A stretch of DNA of 64,000 bases from Streptomyces narbonensis (GTDB taxonomy: Bacteria; Actinomycetota; Actinomycetes; Streptomycetales; Streptomycetaceae). A program made the position numbers and the translations under genes. Shown here one piece after another: positions 25,466 through 33,487 of this stretch; positions within the stretch are counted from its first letter, which is position 1, and every line of letters starts with the position of its first letter. Under the pieces are notes generated by a model. The model saw only the letters and a list, made by a program, of their open reading frames with translations, did not search any database and had not been told where the DNA came from. The stretch covers positions 186,001 to 250,000 of the forward strand of contig NZ_BMSF01000012.1 in the NCBI RefSeq assembly GCF_014649015.1, written 5' to 3'.

Positions 25466-26608
25466 TCAGCCGAGGAGGGAACGGCCGATGATCTCCTTCA
25501 TGATCTCGGTGGTGCCGCCGTAGATGGTCTGGATCCGGCCGTCGGTGTAGGCGCGCGCGACCGGGAATTCGCTCATGTAGCCGTATCCGCCGTGCAGTTG
25601 CAGACAGCGGTCGGCGACGCGCTTCTGCAGCTCGGTCGCCCACCACTTGGCCATGGAGGCGTGGACAGCGTCCAGGGCGCCGCTCGCGTGCTCCTCGATG
25701 CAGCGGTCGACGAAGGTCCGGGTGACGGCGCACTCGGTGGCCATCTCGGCGATCTCGAAGCGGACGTGCTGGAGCTTGGCGAGCGGCCGGCCGAAGGCCT
25801 CGCGCTCCTTGACGTACCGGCTGGTGATCTCCAGGAGGTGCTCGGCGCCGGCGATGCCGGCGACGGCGATGGCCAGGCGCTCCTGGGCGAGGTTGGTCAT
25901 CAGGTGCAGGAAGGCGCCGTTGAGCTCGCCGAGCAGGTTCTCCTTGGGGACGCGGACGTCGTGGAAGAAGAGCTCGGCGGTGTCCTGGGACTTCTGGCCG
26001 ATCTTGTCGAGGTTCCGGCCGCGCTCGAAGCCCTCGGCGCCGCGCTCCACAACGAGGAGGGAGAGGCCGTGCGCGCCGCCCTCCGGGGTGGTGCGGGCGA
26101 CGACGATCACGAGGTCGGCCAGGATGCCGTTGGAGATGAAGGTCTTGGAGCCGTTGAGGATCCAGTGGTCGCCGTGGTCCTCGGCGGTGGTGCGGATGCC
26201 CTGGAGGTCGGAGCCCGCGCCGGGTTCGGTCATGGCGATGGCGGTGACGGTCTCGCCGGAGCAGAAACCGGGCAGCCAGCGTCGCTTCTGCTCGTCGGTG
26301 GCGAGCGAGGTGAGGTACGGGCCGATGATGTCGTTGTGCAGGCCGATGGCGAGTCCGGGCGCGCCGGCCCGGGTGAACTCCTCGGCGAGGACGGCTCCGT
26401 AGCGGAAGTCGGGGGTGCCCCCGCCGCCGTACTCCTCGTCGACGGCGAGCCCGAGCAGCCCCTGCCTTCCGGCGGCGAGCCAGACCTCGCGCGAGACGAC
26501 GCCGTCCTTCTCCCACTGCTCGTAGTGCGGCAGCACCTCCTTCTCCAGGAAGGTGCGGACGGTCGCCCGGAAGGCCTCGTGGTCGGCGGTGTAGAGCTGA
26601 CGCTTCAT
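25466..26608 (-). CDS. Acyl-CoA dehydrogenase
   Basis: 380-residue flavoprotein of the acyl-CoA dehydrogenase family. The FAD/substrate motif TAIAMTEPGAGSDLQGI lies near residue 127, the mid-domain has GSKTFISNG, and the C-terminal helical domain has QLHGGYGYMSEFPVARAYTD then YGGTTEIMKEIIGRSLL, in which the Glu is the likely catalytic base. It oxidises acyl-CoA to 2-enoyl-CoA, passing electrons to ETF. Its ATG overlaps the CoA-transferase stop by four bases, so it is co-translated with that gene. Motifs are close to long-chain or branched-chain enzymes; exact chain preference is not visible. Confidence 0.9.
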   Translation of the reverse strand: MKRQLYTADHEAFRATVRTFLEKEVLPHYEQWEKDGVVSREVWLAAGRQGLLGLAVDEEYGGGGTPDFRYGAVLAEEFTRAGAPGLAIGLHNDIIGPYLTSLATDEQKRRWLPGFCSGETVTAIAMTEPGAGSDLQGIRTTAEDHGDHWILNGSKTFISNGILADLVIVVARTTPEGGAHGLSLLVVERGAEGFERGRNLDKIGQKSQDTAELFFHDVRVPKENLLGELNGAFLHLMTNLAQERLAIAVAGIAGAEHLLEITSRYVKEREAFGRPLAKLQHVRFEIAEMATECAVTRTFVDRCIEEHASGALDAVHASMAKWWATELQKRVADRCLQLHGGYGYMSEFPVARAYTDGRIQTIYGGTTEIMKEIIGRSLLG

Positions 26609-27786
26609 GCTTCGGTCTCCTGGGTCGGAGTCGGGGGCGGAGTCGGAGTCGGGAGCGCTTTTCCGAGCGCCGGTACGGCCCAGTCGTGGGCGACCTCGGC
26701 GGTGTCGGCACCGGGCAGGGCGGGGCCCGTGCGGAGCGTGCCGGGGGTGACGGAGAAGCGGGGTGCGGGGGCGGGCTGGGTGAGGCCGGAGTGCTCGGTG
26801 AAGGTGCCGCGGGCCGCGAGGTGCGGGTGGGCGGGTGCCTCGCGGAGCGAGAGGACCGGCGCGACGCAGGCGTCGGTGCCCTCGAAGACGGACGTCCACT
26901 CCTGGCGCGTACGGCTCCGGAAACGCTCGGCGACGGCCGCGCGCAGTTCGGGCCAGCGGGCGAGGTCGCCGCGCAGGGCGGCGGCCTCCTCGATGCCGAG
27001 GAGGCGGGCGAACTCCGCGTAGAACTGCCCTTCCAGGGCGCCGACAGCCATGTGGCCGCCGTCGGAGGTCTCGTAGACGCCGTAGAAGGGGCAGCCGCCG
27101 TCGAGGAGGTTGACTCCCCTGCGGTCCTGCCAGCCGCCGGCCGCGAGCATGCCGTGGATCATGGTGGTGAGGTGGGCGGTGCCGTCGACGATGGCGGCGT
27201 CGACGACCTGGCCCTCGCCGTGCGTCCGCGCGTGCTGGAGGGCCGCCAGGACGCCGATGACGAGGTAGAGGGAGCCGCCCGCGTAGTCGCCGACGAGGTT
27301 GGCGGGGACGGTGGGCGGGCCGTCCGGGTCGGGGCCGATCATGCCGAGGGCGCCGGTGATCGCGATGTACCCGACGTCGTGCCCCGCGGTCGTGGCGAGC
27401 GGCCCGTCCTGACCCCAGCCGGTCATCCGGCCGTAGACGAGCCGGGGGTTGCGGGCGAGGCAGGGCTCGGGGCCGACGCCGAGGCGTTCGGCGACCCCCG
27501 GGCGGTAGCCCTCGACGAGGACGTCGGCGCGTGCGACGAGGTCGAGCACGGTGGCGGGGCCGTCCTCGGCCTTGAGGTCGACGAGGACGGAGCGCTTGTT
27601 GCGGTTGGTGAGGTCGCGGGCCGGGTCGATGCCGAGGCCGGCGCCGCCGGGGCGGTCGACGCGCACGACGTCGGCGCCGAGGTCGGCCAGGAGCATGGCG
27701 GCGAAGGGGCCGGGGCCGATGCCGGCGAGTTCGACCACGCGCACCCCGGCGAGCGGGCCGTTCCGGGCGGTGTGCGTCGTGCTCAT
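26605..27786 (-). CDS. CaiB/BaiF CoA-transferase family protein, alpha-methylacyl-CoA racemase-like
   Basis: 393-residue type III CoA-transferase-fold protein. The N-terminal LAGVRVVELAGIGPGPFAAM and DLGADVVRVDRPGG segments are typical. Near residue 125, AGHDVGYIAITGALGMIG carries the adjacent His-Asp pair that in alpha-methylacyl-CoA racemase performs proton transfer, whereas true transferases use a different Asp here. It probably epimerises 2-methylacyl-CoA, making branched or sterol-side-chain acyl-CoAs usable by the acyl-CoA dehydrogenase with which it is co-translated. It is the first gene of the operon; its promoter holds two dyads. Confidence 0.85.
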   Translation of the reverse strand: MSTTHTARNGPLAGVRVVELAGIGPGPFAAMLLADLGADVVRVDRPGGAGLGIDPARDLTNRNKRSVLVDLKAEDGPATVLDLVARADVLVEGYRPGVAERLGVGPEPCLARNPRLVYGRMTGWGQDGPLATTAGHDVGYIAITGALGMIGPDPDGPPTVPANLVGDYAGGSLYLVIGVLAALQHARTHGEGQVVDAAIVDGTAHLTTMIHGMLAAGGWQDRRGVNLLDGGCPFYGVYETSDGGHMAVGALEGQFYAEFARLLGIEEAAALRGDLARWPELRAAVAERFRSRTRQEWTSVFEGTDACVAPVLSLREAPAHPHLAARGTFTEHSGLTQPAPAPRFSVTPGTLRTGPALPGADTAEVAHDWAVPALGKALPTPTPPPTPTQETEA

Positions 27787-27801
27787 CGAGCCCCCAGGAG
27801 T

Positions 27802-27858
27802 GTGTGACACCAATGATGTAACACCGGAGATGCTAGGAACGTGTTCCACTCGGCACAA
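27802..27858 (-). promoter_or_regulatory. Promoter/operator of the acyl-CoA operon
   Basis: On the minus strand TTGTGC (27853-27858) and TAGCAT (27830-27835) are 17 bases apart. The spacer holds GGAAC-GT-GTTCC (27836-27847); with flanks it reads AGGAACGTGTTCCA, close to the KstR consensus TnnAACnnGTTnnA. A second dyad, GTGTGAC-N9-GTAACAC (27802-27824), covers the predicted start point. Regulators are inferred from resemblance only. Confidence 0.6.
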
Positions 27859-27967
27859 GCCCCCCGGCCGAGCAAGCGCTTGGAAATCACGTCGGCGCTG
27901 CGTTCCGCTATTCTCCGCCGACGACAACCGCGCGCGGCGCCGCGGTACGGCCGAAATGAGGGGCTGG

Positions 27968-29347
27968 ATGGAGACAGGGGCGGGCACGGGACGCGAGGCC
28001 GGGTCGGGACCGGGCGGCACGTCGGACGGCGCGGGAGCGGAGGACGGCGCGCGGGCGGACGGCGGCGCACGGGCGGACGGCGGCGCACCGGCGGAGGGCG
28101 TCACGTCGGCTGAGGGCGTCACGTCGGCTGAGGGCCTCGGGCCTGCCGGGGACGGCTCGCCTGCCGGGGACGGCGCTCGCCGGCGCTATGACGTCGTGCT
28201 CTTCGGGGCGACCGGCTTCGTGGGCGCGCTCACCGCCGAGTACCTGGCCGAGCACGCCCCCGCGGAGTGCCGCTGGGCGCTCGCGGGGCGGAGTCGCACC
28301 GGGCTCGAAGCCCTGCGCGAGCGCCTCGCCGCCCGGTGGCCGCACTGCGCGGAGCTGCCGCTGATCGTCGCCGACGCCGACGATCAGGACGCGCTGCGCG
28401 CGCTCGCCGAGTCCGCCCGGGTGGTGGCGACGACCGTCGGCCCCTACGTCTGGTACGGGGAGGGGCTGGTCGCCGCCTGCGCGGAGGCGGGGACGGACTG
28501 TGTGGACCTCACCGGCGAGGCCGAGTTCGTGGACCTCATGTACGTACGGCACGACGCGCGCGCCCGCGAGACCGGGGCCCGGATCGTGCACGCCTGCGGC
28601 TTCGACTCCGTCCCGCACGACCTGGGCGCGTACTTCACCGTGCAGCAGCTCCCGGAGGACGTACCGCTCCGCGTCGACGGCTTCGTGCGGGTCGGGGCCA
28701 CCTTCTCCGGCGGCACCTTCGCCTCGGCGCTGACCGCGCTCGGCCGGGGCCGGCAGGTCCTGGAGGCCGCCCGCGAGCGGCGGCTGTACGCGCCGAGGCT
28801 GGTGGGGCGGCGGGCCCGCGCGCCGCTGGCCAGCCCCCGCTTCAGCCGGGAGACGGGCACCTGGGCCCTGCCGCTGCCGACCCTCGACCCGCAGGTCGTG
28901 GCCCGCTCGGCCGCCGCCCTCGACCGGTACGGGCCGGACTTCCGCTACCGCCACTACGCCTCCGTGAAGACGCTCCCGATGGCCCTCGGCGGCACGGCGG
29001 CCGTCGGTGCCGGCGTGGCGGCGGCCCAACTGCCGCCCGTGCGGCGCTGGCTGATGGACCGTTACCGACCGGGCCAGGGGCCGTCGGAGGAGCGGCGCGC
29101 CCGAAGCTGGTTCTCGGTGCGGTTCGTCGGCGAGGGCGGCGGGCGGCGGGTGTTCACCGAGGTGTCGGGCGGCGACCCGGGGTACGACGAGACGGCCAAG
29201 ATGCTCGCCGAGTCGGCGCTCTGCCTGGCCTTCGACGCGCTGCCGAAGACGGCGGGCCAGGTGACGACGGCGGTCGCGATGGGCGACGCGCTGATCGAGC
29301 GGCTCCGCGCGGCGGGCATCGGCTTCCGGGTGGCGCACCGGGGGTGA
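27968..29347 (+). CDS. Saccharopine dehydrogenase NADP-binding domain protein
   Basis: 459-residue protein. The recognised region begins near residue 65 with RRYDVVLFGATGFVGALTAEY, a Rossmann NAD(P) motif, followed by ALAGRSRTGLEALRERLA, TTVGPYVWYGEGLVAACA and HACGFDSVPHDLGAY, all typical of the saccharopine-dehydrogenase-like trans-acting enoyl reductase group. Actual saccharopine metabolism is unlikely. The first 60 or so residues are an odd Gly/Ala/Asp-rich extension built from short tandem duplications. I use the ATG at 27968, which has AGGGG upstream; an ATG at 27956 has none. No alternative start lies within the extension, so it appears to be translated. It is divergent from the acyl-CoA operon. 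Confidence 0.75.
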   Translation: METGAGTGREAGSGPGGTSDGAGAEDGARADGGARADGGAPAEGVTSAEGVTSAEGLGPAGDGSPAGDGARRRYDVVLFGATGFVGALTAEYLAEHAPAECRWALAGRSRTGLEALRERLAARWPHCAELPLIVADADDQDALRALAESARVVATTVGPYVWYGEGLVAACAEAGTDCVDLTGEAEFVDLMYVRHDARARETGARIVHACGFDSVPHDLGAYFTVQQLPEDVPLRVDGFVRVGATFSGGTFASALTALGRGRQVLEAARERRLYAPRLVGRRARAPLASPRFSRETGTWALPLPTLDPQVVARSAAALDRYGPDFRYRHYASVKTLPMALGGTAAVGAGVAAAQLPPVRRWLMDRYRPGQGPSEERRARSWFSVRFVGEGGGRRVFTEVSGGDPGYDETAKMLAESALCLAFDALPKTAGQVTTAVAMGDALIERLRAAGIGFRVAHRG

Positions 29348-29377
29348 TCCGCGCAGCGGATCGGGGCGCGGCCGGCC

Positions 29378-29749
29378 TCAGAACCGCACGAGACGGAAGG
29401 GGTGACCGGCAGGGTCGGCATAGACACGCCAGGCCGCGTCACCGCCTCCGTCGCCGAGCGGTACGGCCCCGAGCGCGAGGACGGCCTCATGGGCGGTGCC
29501 CAGGTCCTCGACCCGCACGTCGAGGTGGAACTGCTGCTCGGGCGCACCCCAGACGGGCGGCCGGTGGTCCGCCACGCTCTGGAAGGCGAGGACCGGTCCG
29601 CGCTCGCCCCGCAGCACGGCGGAACCCTCACCGACGGCCCACCGGGCTTCCGGACTCTCCACCTGACCGCCTATCAACTCCCGGTAGAACTCCGCGAGTT
29701 CCCGGGCGTCCGGACAATCGAGCACAAGGCTCCGCAGCCGCCCGATCAC
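29378..29749 (-). CDS. VOC family (glyoxalase-like) protein
   Basis: About 123 residues of vicinal-oxygen-chelate fold. It begins VIGRLRSLVLDCPDARELAEF, and the second half has QQFHLDVRVEDLGTAHEAVLALGA and VYADPAGHPFRLVRF, the paired beta-alpha-beta-beta-beta units of the family with possible metal-binding His and Glu. I favour GTG at 29749 because homology begins there; an ATG at 29842 would add 31 unrelated residues. Substrate unknown. It is convergent with the gene ending at 29347; a weak GATCCGC/GCGGATC hairpin (29346-29362) lies at their junction. Confidence 0.75.
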   Translation of the reverse strand: MIGRLRSLVLDCPDARELAEFYRELIGGQVESPEARWAVGEGSAVLRGERGPVLAFQSVADHRPPVWGAPEQQFHLDVRVEDLGTAHEAVLALGAVPLGDGGGDAAWRVYADPAGHPFRLVRF

Positions 29750-29882
29750 ACCGGGGTCCGGACGACGAGGACGTACAGGGAAAGGGGTGTTGTCATGAAC
29801 CCCACTATGCCGGGCCGTGTCGGGGCCGACATCCGTACACATACTCAGAACCGCCTGAGGTACTCGACCCCACGCGCCTAGG

Positions 29883-30587
29883 TCACGGGAGTTGTGGTCC
29901 GCCGAGCGCCTCCTTCAGGGCGCGGCGGCAGAGCGAGTCGGCGTGGCGGGTGGTCTCGGGGATGCGGTAGCGCGGGGCGAGGTGGAGGGTGTGGGCGCAG
30001 GTGTTGGCGAGGGAGACCCGATGGCCGACGGAGACGAAGACCGGCTTCACCCCGGACTGGGTGCGCAGGGCCCGGCCCACCTCCTCGCCTTCGGCCAGGA
30101 GCGGGGCGAAGTCGCCGCGAGCGGCGCCGGGTTGCTCGTACGTGAAGGTGAAGGGGTTCTTGGCGACGCCGATGGACGGACGCCCGGTGAGCACCCCGAG
30201 GTGGCTCGCGAGTCCGAAGCGGCGCGGGTGGGCGAGGCCGTAGCCGTCGCAGACGAGCAGGCCCGGGTCGGCGGTCAGGGAGTCGAGCGCGGCGAGCACG
30301 GTCGGGATCTCCCGGAAGGCGAGGAGCCCCGGGACGTAGGGGAAGGAGACGTGGCCGACGGCCGTGGCCTCTTCGACCACGTCGAGGGTGCGGGCGTCGA
30401 GGACGACGGCCGCGGCGGCGACGAGGTCGCGCTCGTCGTCGTAGGCCACGTCGAGCCCGGTGACGTGCCCTTCGCCGACGGCCGGTCCCGGCTCGTCGAG
30501 CACGATCCGCCCGCGCAGCTCCCGCTGGACGTCCCGCGCGGTGTCCTCGTCGGCGGGCCAGCCCGCCGGAATGCCGATGATCGTCAT
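29883..30587 (-). CDS. nfi: Endonuclease V
   Basis: 234-residue endonuclease V, which nicks DNA (or RNA) near deoxyinosine produced by adenine deamination. Family motifs are in order: VTGLDVAYDDERDLV with the first metal Asp, YVPGLLAFREIPTVLAAL with the Glu, LVCDGYGLAHPRRFGLASHL, SIGVAKNPF and FVSVGHRVSL. I place the start at the ATG at 30587: TAGGGT at about 30597-30602 on the minus strand ends shortly before it, and the GTG at 30599 would overlap that hexamer. A 35-bp tandem repeat begins about 40 bases upstream. It is a stand-alone repair gene. Confidence 0.9.
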   Translation of the reverse strand: MTIIGIPAGWPADEDTARDVQRELRGRIVLDEPGPAVGEGHVTGLDVAYDDERDLVAAAAVVLDARTLDVVEEATAVGHVSFPYVPGLLAFREIPTVLAALDSLTADPGLLVCDGYGLAHPRRFGLASHLGVLTGRPSIGVAKNPFTFTYEQPGAARGDFAPLLAEGEEVGRALRTQSGVKPVFVSVGHRVSLANTCAHTLHLAPRYRIPETTRHADSLCRRALKEALGGPQLP

Positions 30588-30637
30588 AGTGCGGGCCACC
30601 CTACGGTCCCCCAGCGTCGGGCCCTTTCCGGTTTCCC

Positions 30638-30742
30638 ATTCCGGTTCCTCTTCCGGTCCCGTATATGTTCGGCTTCCGGTCCCTCTTCAGGTCCCGTATC
30701 CGTTGGGCTTCCGGTCCCTCTTCAGGTCCCGTATCCGGTCGG
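30638..30742. repeat. 35-bp tandem repeat, three copies
   Basis: Units at 30638-30672, 30673-30707 and 30708-30742, followed by a partial fourth. The last two are nearly identical and the first is diverged. Each contains CTTCCGGTCCCTCTTC and TCCCGTAT. The array occupies the intergenic region between the divergent endonuclease V and YciI-type genes. Confidence 0.85.
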
Positions 30743-30822
30743 CTTCCGGTCGGGTCCGGCCGCCGTTCCGAGGTTGGGGACGGCCCGTCGGCGCGGGCCG
30801 GGCGGCCGGTAGCCTGGCGATC

Positions 30823-31122
30823 ATGTTCGTACTGGAATTGACCTACACCGCGCCCGTCGAGCGGGTCGACGCGCTGCTCGACGCGCACGTCGAGTGGCTC
30901 GACGCCCAGTACGCCGCCGGGGTCTTCCTCGCCTCGGGGCGGAAGAACCCGCGCGACGGCGGCGTGATCCTGGCCGCCGGGGTCGGCCGCGCGGAGATCG
31001 AGGAGATCACGGCGGCCGACCCGTTCAGCACCGAGGGCGTGTGCGCGTACCGGATCACGGAGTTCTACGCGACCAAGACGGCCGACGGGATCGCCGCGTA
31101 CCGGGAGCAGCTGCCCTCCTAG
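30823..31122 (+). CDS. YciI family protein
   Basis: 99-residue YCII-domain protein with ferredoxin-like fold. VERVDALLDAHVEWLDAQYA carries the His/Asp pair considered the active-site dyad, followed by AGVFLASGRKNPRDGGVILA and the terminal ITEFYATK strand. Members range from cis-hydrolases and dehydrochlorinases to proteins of unknown role; the substrate cannot be predicted. The start ATG at 30823 follows TAGCCT (30810-30815) by seven bases, indicating a leaderless mRNA. Its stop codon overlaps that of the convergent gene at 31119-32237. Confidence 0.85.
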   Translation: MFVLELTYTAPVERVDALLDAHVEWLDAQYAAGVFLASGRKNPRDGGVILAAGVGRAEIEEITAADPFSTEGVCAYRITEFYATKTADGIAAYREQLPS

Positions 31123-32237
31123 CTCCGACCGAAGCCCGGGCCGAGACCGTGGCCGAGGCCGCGGTCGAGGCGGGCGATGCGGCCCTTCTCGCCGGAGGCC
31201 CAGCACGAGCCGTCGTTCGTGCAGGCCACCGTGTCGTACGAGCCGGTGTCGAGCGTGCGCCAGGTGCGGCCGCCGTCGGTCGTCAGGTCCGTGCCGGTCG
31301 GGCCGACGGCCAGCGCGGCCGACTTGCTGTGCGGGAGCCAGGCGACTCCGGAGCGGTAGGCCGGCGGGGCCGCGTCGGATGCCCGCCAGGTGCGGCCCCC
31401 GTCCCGGGTGACGGCGCCGGCCTGCGGCGACGCCTGGTCCTTGCGGTAGTCGCCGCCGACCGCGATGCCGTGCGTGCGGTCGCGGAAGGCGAGTCCGAAG
31501 ACGCCCCTTGCCGGGTCCCCGGCGGGGATCGGCGTGGCGGTCGCGGTCCAGGTGAGGCCGCGGTCGGCGGAGTGGAGGACGCGGGCCGTGGCGCCGCCGC
31601 CCGTCGCGAGCCAGACGTCCCGGGGTCCGGAGGACACCAGGCACTGGCCGCTCGCGGCGAAGCCGGCCTCGCCGGGGAGCGCGTCCGGCATCCCCGCGTT
31701 CGGCAGCACCCGCCAGGAGCGGCCGCCGTCGCTGGTGGAGAGGATGCGGTACTTCCCGTCGACGGGGTCGCTCATGGCGAGCCCGTGCCGCCGGTCGAAG
31801 AAGGTGACGCAGTCGTAGAAGGCGCGCGGGTCGGTGTTCCGGAAGGACTCGGTCCAGGTGACGCCGCCGTCCTCGGTGCGCAGCAGGCGCGAGGCCTCGC
31901 CCTCGCCGATGGCGAGGACCACGGCCCGGCGGGCGTCGAAGGCCTCCACATCGCGGAACTCGAGCTCGCCCGCGCCGGGGGGCGAGACGTTTCGCCAGCT
32001 TCGGCCGCCGTCCGTGGTGCGCAGCACCGTTCCCTTGGAGCCCGCGGCCCAGGCGGTCCTGCGGTCGACCGCCGCGAGCCCGCGGAAGCGGGCGTCGGTG
32101 CCGGTCGGTGTCAGTTGCCAGCCGGCCGCGGCCGTGGGGGTCTCCCCGGCGCGCGCCGGGGCCGCCAGGCTCAGCGCGAGCGCCGCCCCGATCAGCCCCA
32201 CCGACATCGTTCGTCTCGTCTTCCCCATGGACGTCAT
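31119..32237 (-). CDS. Secreted YCF48/sialidase-like beta-propeller protein
   Basis: 372-residue exported protein. After a signal peptide (TRRTMSVGLIGAALALSLAA, cleavage near ARAGE) come repeated propeller blades with T-x-D-G-G-x-[ST]-W signatures: RTTDGGRSWRNVSPP, RTEDGGVTWTESF, STSDGGRSWRVL, RDGGRTWRAS and TTDGGRTWRTLD. These BNR/Asp-box turns are typical of YCF48-like proteins and sialidases; catalytic sialidase residues are not apparent. It may be a binding scaffold outside the cell. The C-terminal end LGHGLGPGFGRS is Gly-rich. It ends overlapping the YciI-type gene tail to tail. Confidence 0.75.
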   Translation of the reverse strand: MTSMGKTRRTMSVGLIGAALALSLAAPARAGETPTAAAGWQLTPTGTDARFRGLAAVDRRTAWAAGSKGTVLRTTDGGRSWRNVSPPGAGELEFRDVEAFDARRAVVLAIGEGEASRLLRTEDGGVTWTESFRNTDPRAFYDCVTFFDRRHGLAMSDPVDGKYRILSTSDGGRSWRVLPNAGMPDALPGEAGFAASGQCLVSSGPRDVWLATGGGATARVLHSADRGLTWTATATPIPAGDPARGVFGLAFRDRTHGIAVGGDYRKDQASPQAGAVTRDGGRTWRASDAAPPAYRSGVAWLPHSKSAALAVGPTGTDLTTDGGRTWRTLDTGSYDTVACTNDGSCWASGEKGRIARLDRGLGHGLGPGFGRS

Positions 32238-32338
32238 GGCGCCGGAAGCTAGTGCCCCGGGGCGGTCCCCGTCCAGGGTGCGTCCCCCGGGTGCGGTCCG
32301 GGGTGCGACCCCAGCCGGGCGTTCCTAGGCTGAGTGGC

Positions 32339-32923
32339 ATGAGCGATCGTACGGACGAGCGCGCGCCGGGCGAGGAGCAGGCCGGACTCGAAGGCGAGCC
32401 CCGGCCGGAGGTGCATTCCGGGCTCGAAGGGGAGCCGCGACCGGAGAGGAATTCCGGGCTCGAAGGAAAGCCCGAGCTAGAAGGGAAGCCGAAGCTCAAG
32501 GAGTACGACGGCGAGGGCATCACCGTCACTTTCGAGCCACGCCGCTGTCTGCACGCGGCCGAGTGCGTACGCGGCCTGCCCCAGGTCTTCGATCTGTCCC
32601 GGCGCCCGTGGGTGATGCCCGACGCCGCCGAGCCCGGCCTCGTCGCCGAGGTGATCCGCCGCTGCCCCTCGGGGGCGCTCCAGTACCACCACCGCCCGGC
32701 GGAGACGGCCGCCGCCGAACCCCCGGACTCCCCCGTCTCCGTGCGCCGCACCCCCTCCGGCCAGCTCGTTCTGCGCGGGGACCTGCTCGTGGCCGGCTCG
32801 TACGGGGAGCGGCACGAGACCCGGGTGATGCTGTGCGGCTGCGGCGCCTCCGCGAATCAGCCGTACTGCGACCACTCCGGCCCCTGCGCCGAGCCGGACG
32901 ACGACGACGCGGAGCGGCGCTGA
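32339..32923 (+). CDS. Fused Fer4_19 (YjdI-type) and variant CDGSH iron-sulfur protein
   Basis: 194-residue protein. After an N-terminal charged segment with tandem GLEGEPRPE-like repeats (about 16-50) comes a YjdI/Fer4_19 domain with Cys residues in CLHAAECVRGLP and RRCPSGALQ. The C-terminal half has an iron-sulfur CDGSH-like motif, LCGCGASANQPYCDHSG. In canonical CDGSH proteins the cluster is held by three Cys plus the His ending C-D-G-S-H; here the sequence is C-D-H-S-G, so His sits two positions earlier. It may still ligate a [2Fe-2S] cluster with altered geometry, or not. The ATG follows TAGGCT (32326-32331) by seven bases: leaderless. Confidence 0.8.
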   Translation: MSDRTDERAPGEEQAGLEGEPRPEVHSGLEGEPRPERNSGLEGKPELEGKPKLKEYDGEGITVTFEPRRCLHAAECVRGLPQVFDLSRRPWVMPDAAEPGLVAEVIRRCPSGALQYHHRPAETAAAEPPDSPVSVRRTPSGQLVLRGDLLVAGSYGERHETRVMLCGCGASANQPYCDHSGPCAEPDDDDAERR

Positions 32924-33065
32924 CCTCGGACGCCCCCACGCGGTGACGCAGGTCACGTGGTCACCGAGTGCACGTTCCGGCCGCACCGCTCGTCTTCCCT
33001 TGTGTGAGGTGCCCCGGTGTCGGGGAGACGCACAGGATCCGCAGCCCGCGCGAGAGGAGCCGGTC

Positions 33066-33482
33066 TTGCCCGCCGTCATCGAGCAGTCCGTCCAGGCCCG
33101 TCTGGTCGCATCCGCCCCCCGAATGGAGACGGTCCCCGCCACCCTGCGGTACGACCGCCAGGACCCGTACGCCGTGAGCATGGCCTTCCCGCCTCCGGCG
33201 ACCCTGGAGGGCGTCGAGGTCTCCTGGGCCTTCGCCCGTGAACTGCTCGTCCAGGGCGTCGACCGCCCGGCGGGGGTCGGCGACGTCCGCCTGCGGCCGT
33301 ACGGGTACGACCGTACGGTGGTCGAGTTCCACGCCCCGGAGGGAGTCGCGATGGTGCACGTCCGGACCTCGGAACTGCGCCGCTTCCTGGCCCGCTCGGA
33401 GCACCTGGTGCCAGCCGGGAGCGAGCGCGACTACCTGGACTGGGACCACGACCTGGCGGAGCTGCTGCGCGAGCGCCCGTAA
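33066..33482 (+). CDS. ssgD: SsgA-like sporulation and cell division protein, probable SsgD
   Basis: 138-residue SsgA-like protein, a family restricted to morphologically complex actinomycetes that guides septum and wall remodelling. It begins VIEQSVQARLVASAPRMETV, with the family core VPATLRYDRQDPYAVSMAFP, VSWAFARELLVQGV and the terminal DWDHDLAELL. Length is typical (130-145). The start is TTG at 33066, with GAGAGGAG at 33052-33059 correctly spaced; the longer open frame upstream lacks homology. The subfamily name SsgD is inferred from remembered synteny with SCO6722 and an ABC-F ATPase gene next door, so the letter is less certain than the family. Confidence 0.8.
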   Translation: MPAVIEQSVQARLVASAPRMETVPATLRYDRQDPYAVSMAFPPPATLEGVEVSWAFARELLVQGVDRPAGVGDVRLRPYGYDRTVVEFHAPEGVAMVHVRTSELRRFLARSEHLVPAGSERDYLDWDHDLAELLRERP

Positions 33483-33487
33483 TTCGT

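Noticed and set aside
30823..32237. YciI-type and propeller genes as one functional unit because they overlap
   Set aside because: They are convergent and overlap only at their stop codons, so the overlap gives no evidence of co-expression.
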